Below are positions 18,883 to 28,980 of a stretch of DNA of 28,980 nucleotides, one piece after another (position 1 is the stretch's first letter; every line of letters starts with the position of its first letter). The position numbers and the translations under genes are program-made. The notes below the pieces were generated by a model. That model was not told the origin of the DNA, did no database searches, and saw only the letters and a program-made list of their open reading frames with translations. Origin of the DNA: Hyphochytrium catenoides (Eukaryota; Sar; Hyphochytriomycetes; Hyphochytriales; Hyphochytriaceae); NCBI GenBank assembly GCA_900088475.1, contig FLMG01001750.1:1-28980 (forward strand), read 5' to 3'.

Positions 18883-21488
18883 CTATCTGTAGCTTCTGAC
18901 TCTCTCAAGCTCCTCACAAGCTGGCATTCTGAACGAGAACACTTTTTCCATTTCTCTGTCTTGCTCCTCTTTCGTCTTCTGGTTCCTGGCAATGTAGATG
19001 AGTCGTCTCCTCTCTTGGTTCTGGAAGTTACACTGGTGAGCGAGCTGATGGTCGTAGTGCTGATGAACCCGTTCTTCCACCTGAAATAGGATCGGATAGG
19101 GTAAGCACAAACGAGATGATAACCCTGTTGATGCTTATAGCAAGAGCACTATACATACACCGGAAGCGAGGTCAACATACACGAGTAGGAATGCTAGAGA
19201 GAGTGACCAAATGGGACTGATCACATAAGGGCAGAAAGGAGCAGAAAGGAGAGCAACAAGCGTTCGGTAGGAAACGGGAGAGAGAGACAGGTCTCGGAAA
19301 GAGAGGCGTCAGGTGCTATCTTACAGCTCTAATTTTGCTTCTGCTGTGTCCATAATGGCGTTGGAAGTCTTCTTTGACGTAGTAGGGGATATCTGGAGCA
19401 ACATAAGGCCAGTGATGTGTGTGCCGCTCGACGCGGTAAGCTTGATTCTTGCTAAGACTAATGGACAGCGTGAGACATGGTGTTTCGAAAGAAGAAGAAG
19501 AACGCGGGAATAGGTGCGGACAGTCATCTGTGTGGTGAGGATGCCTAAAGAGAGGAGATGGAGAGTAGAAGAGAGAAAGGTGATAACTGGGGCCAACCTG
19601 AACGGTAACTCCTCCTTCCCCTGATTTGCGAAAAAGAAGAGGATGATGATAAGGAGAGGGAGGAGGTTCAGTAGAGAGCCGAGCGTTCTCATCCCATCGT
19701 CCTCCTCCTGTTGTTGCTGCTGCTGGTAAGGATGTCGTCGATGGTGATAGGCTCGATGCTGGCGGAAGCCCGCATTGCCCATTCCTACTCATAACAAGAG
19801 CGCCTTTTGTGAGCACAAAAGGACCATAAAGGGCAGAGAGCTATTACTCTGGAAGGGGCCGACACATGCTGGATGGGAGGAGAAGGACCGTCATTGGTCC
19901 TGAAGATGGTGGAGTCGATAGGTGGAGGGTTGACTCCAACGGACAGTGAGAAAACGAGGGAAGACAGGGAACTTCGAAACGAAAAGTAATCCCTCTACTG
20001 CATACCGAAAAACATGTTGAAGATCTCCTCTGGGGTCATTTCCTGCGGATGCCCACGGAAGCCATGGCCCCTAGCCTGTGGGACTGGTGCCTCATCGTTC
20101 CCAAAGCGGTCAAAGTGCGCCCGCTTTTCAGAGTCGCTTAGTACCGCGAATGCCTTGCCCACCGCTAACAAATAAACCAAATGTCAGGGCTTTACAGGAT
20201 CAGACATAGAAGAGATCACCGGTCCACAAGTCCAGCGAGTTCACTAGGAGGGGAGGAAGGTAACAGAAGCCATATCTAGGCCTAAAAAACGAAGGACATG
20301 CCTCTAGACGCAGAGAGAGCATAAGCTATCATCTGGGCGTCTTTAAACAGCCAGGGATGTTCATAAGCAGGAGACGAGGGTATACGAGAGATGAGGGAAC
20401 CAAAGGGTACGTGAGACTCGGTAGGCTGGGCATAGTTCTGCGCACCTTTGAAAGCATTCTCTGCTCCAGGTGCGGAGTTCTTATCTGGATGGACCTTCAA
20501 GGCAAGCTGAGGAAGTGTTATCAGACATGCTGCTGCCATTCATTTCGCGTCTAAGGGCCGCTTCTATTGCTGTTATCTCCTGCTCTTCACCATCAGATCC
20601 TTCGCCTCTCAAGAAATAGTCTATCACACCTTTTTGTATGCCCGTTTGATCTCATTGTCATCAGCTCCGCGCTCCACTCCGAGCACTTTATAGTGGTCGT
20701 GCCCAGCGGCAGTCACTCTGCGAACTATTTCAAGCTGCGGGAGACATGGACACAAGTGTAAGTGTAGAAGGAAAGAGAAGCGACTTGCTCCCTTATGCAG
20801 AGTATCTCCACCGATTTAGACTATAAGGACTCACGGCAACAGCCACGACCAATGAACAGCAGCTGCGCTGGGTTCGGACGGTAGAGCCCTGGAATGTTTA
20901 CCGCCCTCACCAGGACCAGGAGCGGGCTATCGCTCTTTCCCACTCCACAGGGAATAGCTCATTCTCTCTTCTGCCCCACCCATGTCTCCAATAAAACCCA
21001 TGCCAATGGTGACAGCCGCTGCTGCAATCTGACTGAGGCCTTACCTGTACTGATGTGTAGGCCCGAGCATCCGAACCAGAATCGTCAGCCGCCTGACTGC
21101 GCGATGCGGCGTGACGGCGGTGAGCTGTCAATCAGTCGAGAGCAGAGGATCGATTAGCTACATTCCCCTGCTCAGGGATCTCGATGGCAGAGCGTAAAGG
21201 TTTGACCTCCTGTCGTCTCGCTAGTGCGGCTATGTTGTGAGGTTTCACTATCCTCCGCTCTTGCCATCTCCGTCAACACACGCTCCTTTAAACGCTCAAC
21301 GCCGGGTAACGGATACAATTTCAGGGATTTGTCAAAGAATCTGTTGTTGGGATTGGGAAGATGTTAGAAAGCTTAGAGAAGTGAAGGTCCACGAGTTCCC
21401 ACCTGAGTGCTTTCTCATAGTTTCCTCTTCGTAAAGCCTCGACCGCAATCGTTTTGCATTTCTCCGCTTCATCCTTATTCATCTCCAT
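18883..21488 (-). CDS. DNAJB12-like: DNAJB12/DNAJB14-type ER-membrane J protein
   Basis: This is an Hsp70 co-chaperone. In its family the J domain faces the cytosol and works in ER-associated degradation of membrane proteins. Nine exons on the minus strand (21488-21403, 21340-21207, 21124-21045, 20734-20630, 20506-20446, 20164-20006, 19784-19598, 19451-19325, 19080-18883) join in phase to 1137 nt, 378 aa, close to human DNAJB12/B14. The N-terminus MEMNKDEAEKC and KSLKLYPLPG are family-typical. YTSVQ followed by LEIVRRV leads into the J domain (YKVLGV...), with HPD at 141-143 and EEIFNMFFG after it. A His/Gln-rich linker precedes one membrane span at about 243-261. The C-terminal DUF1977 region includes IPYYVKEDF and VEERVHQ and ends near ACEELERVRSYR. 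A second in-frame ATG at 21482 could also start the protein. Confidence 0.95.
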
Positions 21489-22607
21489 ACTTCCTGAGTT
21501 CAGTCTACTGTGCAGGCGCTATAGATCATGCAGCACCCAGCCGCGATGCCCGCCAGGTGCCTTTCAGCAGGCCGAGACCCACGGAAATCGTTATATACAA
21601 GAAAATGTGTGACACCTCAGGCGCTGACGGGGCAAGGTGCGCGGATGGGCAATAGTAAATATCCCTTGTCAGCGGACAGGATTAGTGCAAAGCTGTCTCA
21701 ATGTCAGTAGGTGCAGCATCGACTCTGCGCATCCATTCTCTATCGCTGGACTAAAGGAACCTTCTAGCCTACGCAAGCCAATGTATGAGCTGGAGCGACA
21801 TCGATGATGCGGCTGCTGCTGGTGCCTCCTTAAGCTGTTCATGAAGCTCCGCTCTTCAAAAGTAGGAAGCAAGGTAGGTTATTGTGGACGGAGAGAGAGA
21901 GAAGACAGAGCTTTTATTGTTGAGATTTCTGTAAGTCAAGTCAAGTCCAAATCGATGCAGCGTGGGGACTTGTACTCTTTTAAAAAAATGTGGTACAGTG
22001 TAGAGCCGATAATTGTTTTGGAGTTTTCCGTAGGTCTCGTGTGTGGTGAGTAGTACTTATTATCACATGAGAATTATACTTACAAAGTAGTCAGATCAGC
22101 AATGCTCTAAGAGGCATAAACAGTAACCGTATAATATCCTTTATTGATTATCGCTTATCCAGTGTTCTGACACTGGCGGGAGAGATGAAGTTTTCAAACG
22201 GGCAGATCATCAGTAAGAAAAGCTCTGGCACTGGGCTGGGCACGCGATGATCTGCATCGGCGACAAGCTTCAGCTGTACCATTCTTGAAGGATGCGTCCT
22301 CATCATATGTGAGCTGCTGCCTCTGGAGCTACTTCCTCTATTGGGATCTCGACCGTGCGGTCTCCCGTTGATGGCCAAGGGACAGGACTCCTTTCGCGCA
22401 AGCTAAAGGGCTGTTGCAGTGCCACCTTTCTTAGATCGGCACCTACCAAGTGTCATCTAGGGCCCCAAGACTGCTAAGTGTATGGCGGCAATGTTCTCAC
22501 AAGCTATCACATATTGTCGTGAAGAGCGCTCATGAGCCTAGCACTCTCGGTCTTTGCGACATTAACTATGGCAGGAGGATGAGTCAATAACCGAACTCCC
22601 CGTCGCA
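21489..22607. promoter_or_regulatory. Shared 1.1-kb divergent upstream region
   Basis: This spacer separates the start codons of the minus-strand J-protein gene and the plus-strand TRAIP-like gene, so it should contain both promoters. No recognisable TATA, CCAAT or long repeat was found. Open frames inside are short. The best is a minus-strand 76-codon ATG frame at 22148-22378 of unknown meaning. Confidence 0.5.
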
Positions 22608-25372
22608 ATGAAGCTCCCTCCATGCCAGATATGCCTCGAAAACCTTGACCGCGATCTTCAAGCATCTCCCTGCGGTCACCTCTTCCACAGTGGCTGCATT
22701 GGTGACTGGCTTCAGAGAGGCAAGAAGAACTGTCCCATATGCAAGCAGAGCTGCACCAAGGCCAAGCTCGTCAAACTCTTCTTTGAAGTTGAAGAAGAGG
22801 ATGATGGAAACGCGAGGAGCCCATACCTTGCCTCTTCCACCTCGCTTCCAGCCTCTCAATCGGCTGCAGGAGGCGAAGATATCGTCATCATAGACGATGA
22901 CGGTGGATGCCCAGTTGCACCAACGGTCTCTCCCTCTGAAGTTACTGCTTTACGAGATAAGATAGCAGATCTTACCGCCGGTATAAACACTTTGCAGGCT
23001 AGGTATTGATGGCAACTCACCACACATAGAAGGATTCCGGCCCTCTCTCCCTCATGCTTTCCTTCTGCTGTCCTCCTGTCAATCATGAAACGACTCAACT
23101 CTTATCATTCTGTCCATGATACCTTTCATCCTTCCGAGTCAACTGTCGCTTCTTGCGCTGGCTTGTGCTTATCTAGCTGATATGTTCTCTCTGTACCTAA
23201 ACATGGCCGTTGGATGTCGATAACACGAAGATCTTTATCCAGTAGTCGTGTCTGCTTTGTCTTGGCTAAATGACTTTGTCGGCCGCGAACCACAGAGGCT
23301 ATCTCGGTAACAGCGCACTCACCTTATCTTCCCGCCTTCAGTATCATTCAGCAAAATAGAGAGCACTCCACTGCTCGCCAGGCCTTCAATACGACCATCA
23401 GAGGGCTCCAAGAGCGCGTTCAGAAGCTAACTGAGGAACATCTAGAGGCCGAAGGTGCACTCCCGCTCCTACGCCTCCTATTGCTTTCACCCATGGCTGC
23501 TCCCTTCCGCATTCCCTTTCACACTCTTGCCATTCTCTTTGACATCTTGTGACACCATCGTTGCACAACGTCCATGTTTTACGGTTCCGCTTTCTAATGC
23601 CCACGCTCCTGCTAATTAAGTTAAAATAACGTGTCCTCTTCCATTACTCCTCTTCGTCGGGTCATTAAGAGCAAGCTCGGGCGGCAAATCTGTCCCAGTA
23701 TAAGCTAAGATTAGAGCTGAAAACCGCCACGGAGCGCGTAGAGTTGCTGGAGAAAGAAAAGAAGGATCTGCAGCAACAAATGCAGCAGGTCAGACCCACC
23801 AATAGTGCCTCCCCGCCACTGCATTTTGTGCACATTTATTGTTCGCTGTACCTCTCTAGCTGCTCACACTGTGTGTCCTCGTCCTTCTCTGTTACTGGTA
23901 CACCGCTATAGCGCTCCCAGGTCCATAAGTATATGGAAACGCAGGAACTAGAATCAGTGAAGTCACTGATAACAGGTTTGCTAAGTGGCCCTCTCACTCT
24001 CTCTCACTCTTTTGTCTCTGTGTTTTGCCGTTGTTGCTCTCGTCGTTAGTGTCTTGTCCTCCGCCTTGTACGTCCGATTCCCTCGAGGTCTCGTGTCTTC
24101 GTCCGTACTTGCTCTTTTCTTCTTCTCTACAACTCAAACATTGGACGTTTGGAGCCTTGCTAACATCTGGCCTTTCCCTAGAGAACCCTCAGGAGCTCAT
24201 CCAGGCACAGCAGCTGATTATCAAGCACGATCGGATGCAGGCGGAGAAGCTAAGAAGCGAAAAGGCAGCGTTGAGAGCAAAGCTCGCAGCTGCTGAGCAG
24301 AGAATAGAGCGCTTACAGACTACTCTCTCTCCATCATTGTCTTCGACCGCCCCGCCGTCAGTCATCTTTACTTCTAACAAGCGACGTGACCTTCCACAAG
24401 GCTCCGGAACGAAGGTCGGGAGCTGTGTTGCTTCAAAACGGCCCCGACCAGCCCCGACATCGGCAGGTAGGGCAGCACGTGACTTCGAACCTCCTATTTC
24501 TATGATGATGCTTGTGATGTGTCCTTTCTCTTTGGTCTTGCTGTGAGTCTTCTGACGGTCCGACATGGCTTCTGGTCATCTCACAATGTGCTATCCTTTA
24601 TATAAACGGGGGTGTGGACTGGGTAGTCGTCCTTCATCCGCTGAACGGAATTGCGCCTGCCCCGCCATCCGGGGTTTATTCGCGTTCTAATGTGTGATCT
24701 CTGACAGGACGGACTGCCAATGATTCGTCCGAGGACCAAGTCACTGTGACAGCCGAGGATGTGGAGATTGAGATGCTACTTGGTCTCGGAAATGAGGAAG
24801 AATCCCTGGACCGCACTCCTGCAGTCATTAAGCAGAGCAAGTTCGCGGAGAGACTAAAGAAAAGTGCTCCTTCTCCTTCCCCACGTCTTCCCTTCGCTGC
24901 TCTTCCTACTCGAACCCCGGCAGCTGCCACGCCTCCACTTTCCACGGGTTCTAAAGCTCCCAATAGAGGCAGTGCGAGCTACAGGTATTGTCCTCTTTTC
25001 ATCATCTTTTTTGTTTGGGCGCCTTATGTTGTCTGGCCCTATTTTGTCTGGCTCTATTGACAATGGAAGAGAGCAGCCACTGTGCTTAACTGATTCCGTT
25101 CGATATTAAGTAGAAGAACCTTCATCTTAGTTAGCCCGTCATATTCGCTCTTTCCTCTTTCTCTCCCTGTGACTAGACCTGCATTTGGAGCTATGAAGTT
25201 TGGACAGTCCGCTGCTGTACCTGCTGCAGGCCTAAGGTCGTCCATCAAATCAAAGAACGTAGCTGCGTCAAGCATAAATACCAGGTATAGACCTCACGAG
25301 AAGGAACCTCTCTCTAAAGATAAGAGTGAGACAGAGAGAAAAAGAGAGACCAGAAGCTGGAGTGGAGTATAA
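22608..25372 (+). CDS. TRAIP-like: TRAIP-like RING-H2 E3 ubiquitin ligase
   Basis: TRAIP family ligases ubiquitinate the replicative helicase and replication-blocking lesions in the nucleus. Seven exons (22608-23002, 23342-23454, 23670-23788, 23912-23975, 24182-24466, 24708-24984, 25177-25372) join in phase to 1449 nt, 482 aa, near the 469 aa of human TRAIP. The RING starts almost at the N-terminus with ligands C6, C9, C22, H24, H27, C30, C42 and C45. It is followed by KAKLVKLFFEVEEE, the KLFF segment seen just after the RING in TRAIP. A long coiled coil follows, about residues 115-290, rich in Gln, Glu and Lys. A basic, Pro/Ser-rich tail comes next. The final exon may read to TAA at 25370-25372, as modelled, or splice again at the GTATAG at 25293 to an undetected exon. 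The acceptor before 23670 (TTAAG) is weak. A C-terminal PIP box was not recognised. Confidence 0.83.
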
Positions 25373-26015
25373 ACTCAGTTCTATTAATGTCTAGTGCTTC
25401 TGTGTACCTGGGGGGTAGCCTTTAGGTGACTATCAAGACCCACTGTATGACACACGTATTCCGCTTTGGGTCCTTCTTTACCTCAGACTAGTAAACCAGA
25501 GACTGTGGCCGATCTCTTAGAGGCAAGAAGCAACAGGCAGTGATTCAGGTCAAGGCGGCTCAAGGATCTCAGCGGAGGAACCCGTCTCTGCTCTGGCTGT
25601 CAAGCTCAAGCTCTAATTAACCCCAGCTATCAGCCGAGTCGTTAAGACGTTGGACTTTCTCTCATTCAACTTGGAATAGCACCATAAGTAGGCCCGGACC
25701 TTGATGATCGCACTGCATCCGGTGATAAAGCAAGCGTGGGGGCCTTCACGCCAATCTGTAACTTTATATTCGTCCCCCATCTTTCTGTCAAGAGCTAGGT
25801 ACGCTGCTATGCATGTCGGACGCCGGTAAAGCTACACTCTCAACAAAAGCAGCAAGTAGTGTGAAGGGTAGTCTTCTTTAGCCCTAATCGGGAACTAAGA
25901 GCGCCAAACTGACGTACAACTCAAGCTGCCTCTAAAAGAGACGTCAGAAGCTCGGCGTTATCTCTCCTCCTTTGGAAATGCAGCAATCCCTGTCTGTTCG
26001 CTGTTGCTTTTATTC
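25373..26015. other. Spacer between convergent TRAIP-like and DHHC genes
   Basis: No exon-like open frame or repeat was seen in these 643 bases. A minus-strand AATAAA (plus-strand TTTATT at 26009-26014) lies right beside the DHHC stop, which is very close for a polyadenylation signal. A short tRNA-like D-arm string occurs near 25631-25657 but no full cloverleaf can be built around it. Confidence 0.5.
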
Positions 26016-28123
26016 TCACTTTCCTTTGACTCTCCTCCTTCTCGAAGAGCTTGTTCCAGACTTTTCGGCCCGCTTGGCCACCTGACCAGCACTCCCCTTG
26101 CGCCTCAAGTATAGAGGATAGAAGAACTCCCTAATATTCTCTCGCATCCCTGAGTCATACAAATTAGTAGGCGGAGGTGGAAGCACAGCATCTCCATCTT
26201 CTGTTAGCCGCCGCCGTACATAGGCCTTGTATTGATCCGAGAAGCTGCTCAGCCTAGATCAATGCAATGAGTTAGCCAAGGCGGGCATGGTCGCTGTGTT
26301 GGTCTGCAATTCGCCATCCCTCTTTTCTCAGCCTCTCACTCCCATACATCACTCTTCACTGGAATAGCTAGCCTTCTCTAGACATTGGACAAGGAAACAG
26401 AATGAGGCGAAAGCGGGTAGTCACTCACTTGAAAAGCTCGTTGGTTGTGCTGTTCTTAGCGATCAAATACACGTGGAAAAGCATAAAGCCGCCAACCACG
26501 ATTCCTGTTTGGGAAAGTGAAGAGAGAAACCGGGTCAGTCTTGGTCCTCTAGAAGGCTGAGGATAGAGGAAAGCACGAGCGATACGAAAGCATGGAGCTG
26601 GAAAGCCTTAAGTGGCTTCATACCTATGATCACGCAGACCATCAGCAACCCAAAGATAATATTATGCCTATAGGGCAGAGAAAGTAAGGTCACGGAGCCA
26701 GGTGAAGAGGAGTCCGTTAGCAGATTTTACATTGAGAGGACAGAGGAAAGGAGACCCAAGGACGGAGAACATACAGAGATTGGGCAATAGTGGTGGCACA
26801 AGAAGGTCAGGTAGGCGAAAGGCAGTATAGAACCTAGACTGTTAGTACATCCCTAGAAGAGTTTGAAGCGTGGAACTAGATCGGGTGACGGAGATGTAAT
26901 GAGTACAAGCGAGCTACGGGTCTGAAGCTATGCCCATACTTGAACATGAGATACTGCAGAATTACATAGTACGAAGCAGGGATCGGCTCTCTGGAGTCTC
27001 CAGAGTAGAAAGTGGCGCCGAAGAGATTGTTCCTTACCACCTACAGAGCAGTGGAGGTTTAGCATTAAAAATCTAATAGTCAGGACTGCTATGACGAGTA
27101 AAAGGTGGTGTTGAGCTACAACGGAGACAAAGAGGCTGCAGCACAGCAGACATAAAGACCATGGGCCTACCTCATCCCAGAGGATAAGCGAGAGAAGGGT
27201 GGCGCCGTAGCAGAGCATGGCTAAGTGGACCTACATTAAAAGAGCACAACGGGTAAGGGGGAGATATGTCTCTAGCTTCACACTCCCCTCTCCGGTCCCT
27301 TCTACGTCTGTCACTCTATGCTTCCAGCGATGGCCGCCAGTAGGTCGTCGTAAAGCTGTCTTCTATGATCCCCGACTTTGCTATGCATTATCTCTACTTT
27401 CCTTCCCACTGCTCCTTATGTGCGCGGGCTCGCCTAGCTTTAGCCAACCAATCGCCATTTCGGGACCCATCATAAGAATCACTCCTGGCCTCAATCCTGT
27501 CTTCTGCCCCTGGATGTCTCTCCCTTCGCTGTACGTTCACCTTACCGCAAGAAAAAGCATGAAGTACATATAGTTGCCCTCTCCCACGCACTGATTTAGC
27601 CAGATGCAATGGTGATCAAAGCGCGCCACACACACATCGCAGACGCTGCAGTGCTTCGAACGAGGTATTCTTCACGATGAACGCCGCGTACCCATGGAAC
27701 AGCCAAAGGAAAGAAATAACAGGGACGTTAGTGATTGCCAGGTTCGGAAGTCCACCCCGGTGATGTGCAAGACATTGGTAAGAACTTTTCCTATCCTGTC
27801 CCCTCACTTCTGCTCATTCGAATCCCTTCAGGCCGTGGCGTCCACAAGCACGCCATGACCTTCCAAAGCTTTTCAACTCTCGCTTGCAGGACACTATCGC
27901 ATTTCTGTTCGCCTACTTCTTGCTTGTCGTACTTGCTGAACTTGCAAGTGCTGCAGTCTTTCTTTGAGTACATGAGATCGTCATATTGATAATTGTGGAA
28001 CCGACCAAGCGTCTCTGTGGGGCAAGGTGACGAGTCACTCACAGTGGGCACAAGCGGTCGAGGCATAGGAAAAGTCCAGCCGCAGCAGAGAAAGAGAGAA
28101 AAAGAGAGGAAGAGAGAGCAAAG

Positions 28124-28172
<49 letters not shown>

Positions 28173-28618
28173 AGAGGAAAAGAAAGATAGGGCCAAAGGA
28201 GAACAGACCGACGAGGATGTAGAGCTTACGTCTAGTGAGGATGCCTGGGTCTCTGGTACAGACAAGGACAAAGAGTATGAGACAGAAAACGACGCTAGCC
28301 AACGCCAACCACCTGCACATTAAGAGAAGGGGGTCAGAGACATTCACCAGGTGCGACATGCAAACAGCGCTTAAGAGACACTGACAAAGCTAACCAGAAG
28401 GAGACAGACACGCTTGGGTCAAGGAATTGAAGCAATGGCCGAGAAATAGGATGCAAACCCTTCTAAGCAGGAAATTCATATATCAGGAGGATAAGCACTG
28501 CGGCGGGAGACTGTTAGGGACAAGGAATAGAGCGAGTTGCACCGCAAAGGTTGAATGAGAGGTAAGAAGGAAAGAGCGAGCGACACAGAGAGAGAGAGAG
28601 AGAGAGAAAAAGAGAGAG

Positions 28619-28660
<42 letters not shown>

Positions 28661-28769
28661 AACCATGATCCTACTTGTGATAGGTAGCTAGGAAGGCGTT
28701 TGGGATGACTGGATGCGCATTCTGAACAAATAATGCGTATCCACCTACCATCAGAGCTAGGTAGAAGAT
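26016..28769 (-). CDS. DHHC palmitoyltransferase, ZDHHC4/Swf1-type (5' end outside window)
   Basis: The product is a multispanning enzyme that attaches palmitate to cysteines of membrane proteins, typically at the ER or Golgi. Minus-strand exons 28769-28675, 28312-28230, 28014-27933, 27669-27546, 27230-27171, 27040-26940, 26838-26731, 26667-26624, 26504-26429 and 26253-26016 join in phase to 336 codons plus a TGA stop. Numbered from the first codon in the window, the cysteine-rich domain holds [18 protein letters not shown] and the catalytic DHHC at 105-108, followed by IWLNQCVG and GNYMYF. Two hydrophobic spans precede it, as in ZDHHC4, and about two follow. The TTxE motif is TTNE at 252-255. 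The tail has [13 protein letters not shown], like the N-x-x-E-[VF] block in Swf1/PAT17. The first exon here starts in phase 0 without an ATG, so an upstream exon is missing. The exon at 26838-26731 is the least certain, chosen because only acceptor AACAG and donor GTAAAA keep the frame. Confidence 0.92.
28080..28200. repeat. GA microsatellite in a DHHC-gene intron
   Basis: The plus strand is GA-rich, with a perfect AG run at about 28127-28165. This is CT on the coding strand. It sits in the intron between the exons ending at 28230 and starting at 28014. Confidence 0.85.
28575..28662. repeat. GA microsatellite beside the first visible DHHC exon
   Basis: A nearly pure (AG)n of about 75 bases lies just downstream, on the minus strand, of the exon ending at 28675. 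It is CT-rich in the transcript and lies in the first visible intron. Confidence 0.85.
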
Positions 28770-28930
28770 CTGTAGGAGGGTCAAAAGGTGGTTAGCCAAT
28801 CGAGAGAGAAACAGAGCAGCAAGAGAGGAGAGGGGAGTGAAAACTAGAAAGAGGAGAGAGAGAAAGAGAGATACAGGGACGCGCAGAGAGAGAGAGATGG
28901 AACAGGGGGGAGGAAGCAAAAGCGAGGGAA

Positions 28931-28980
<50 letters not shown>
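28770..28980. repeat. GA-rich sequence upstream of the first visible DHHC exon
   Basis: This is GA-rich, with a perfect AG run from about 28939 to the window end. It probably belongs to the intron before the exon that starts at 28769. The minus-strand open frame through it is a Leu/Ser repeat translation without an ATG, so it is not taken as coding. Confidence 0.65.

Noticed and set aside
19316-19816. 166-codon minus-strand frame as a gene of its own
   Set aside because: Only its last part (19451-19325) is coding, as an exon of the J protein; the rest is intron and out-of-frame exon sequence.
25626-25665. tRNA-like string (GCCGAGTCGTTAAGACG then TTGGACT)
   Set aside because: It resembles a Ser/Leu tRNA D-arm, but there is no anticodon stem, T-loop (GGTTCGAATCC-like) or paired acceptor stem; at most a remnant.

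Overview
The window is nuclear DNA of an intron-rich eukaryote. All five genes are broken by many short GT-AG introns with CT-rich 3' ends, and long (CT)n/(GA)n tracts fill introns and spacers. The best clue to the lineage is the first gene, a phospholipase D with a PX domain and membrane spans. It resembles the PXTM-PLD class known from oomycetes and therefore points to a stramenopile or related SAR protist. The intron density is unlike a typical oomycete. The exact organism cannot be named from this window. The exon models were built by hand: codon phase was joined across every intron and the product compared with remembered family motifs. All five models keep one open frame.

Layout: 1-1356 is GA/CT low-complexity sequence without a convincing gene. 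1357-13141 (+) is one large gene of about 32 exons, product about 1,621 aa. Its order is PX domain, two membrane spans, first part of a PH domain, third span, lumenal-type loop with three N-glycosylation sequons, fourth span, end of the PH domain, both HKD catalytic motifs, a dysferlin-type (DysF) insert and the usual PLD C-terminus. 14285-18341 (+) encodes a 710-aa protein with a histone-fold (BTP-type) region resembling SUPT7L/Spt7 of the SAGA coactivator. 21488-18883 (-) encodes a 378-aa DNAJB12/DNAJB14-type ER-anchored J protein. 22608-25372 (+) encodes a 482-aa TRAIP-like RING E3 ligase. 28769-26016 (-) is the 3' part of a ZDHHC4/Swf1-type DHHC palmitoyltransferase whose first exon(s) lie outside the window.

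Orientation: the J-protein and TRAIP-like genes diverge from a 1.1-kb spacer. The SUPT7L-like/J-protein pair and the TRAIP-like/DHHC pair converge on short spacers. The genes do not form one pathway; three products (PLD, J protein, DHHC enzyme) are membrane proteins and two (SUPT7L-like, TRAIP-like) are probably nuclear. The most unusual feature is the PLD, which combines PX, a PH domain split by membrane spans, the catalytic core and a DysF domain in one predicted polypeptide.
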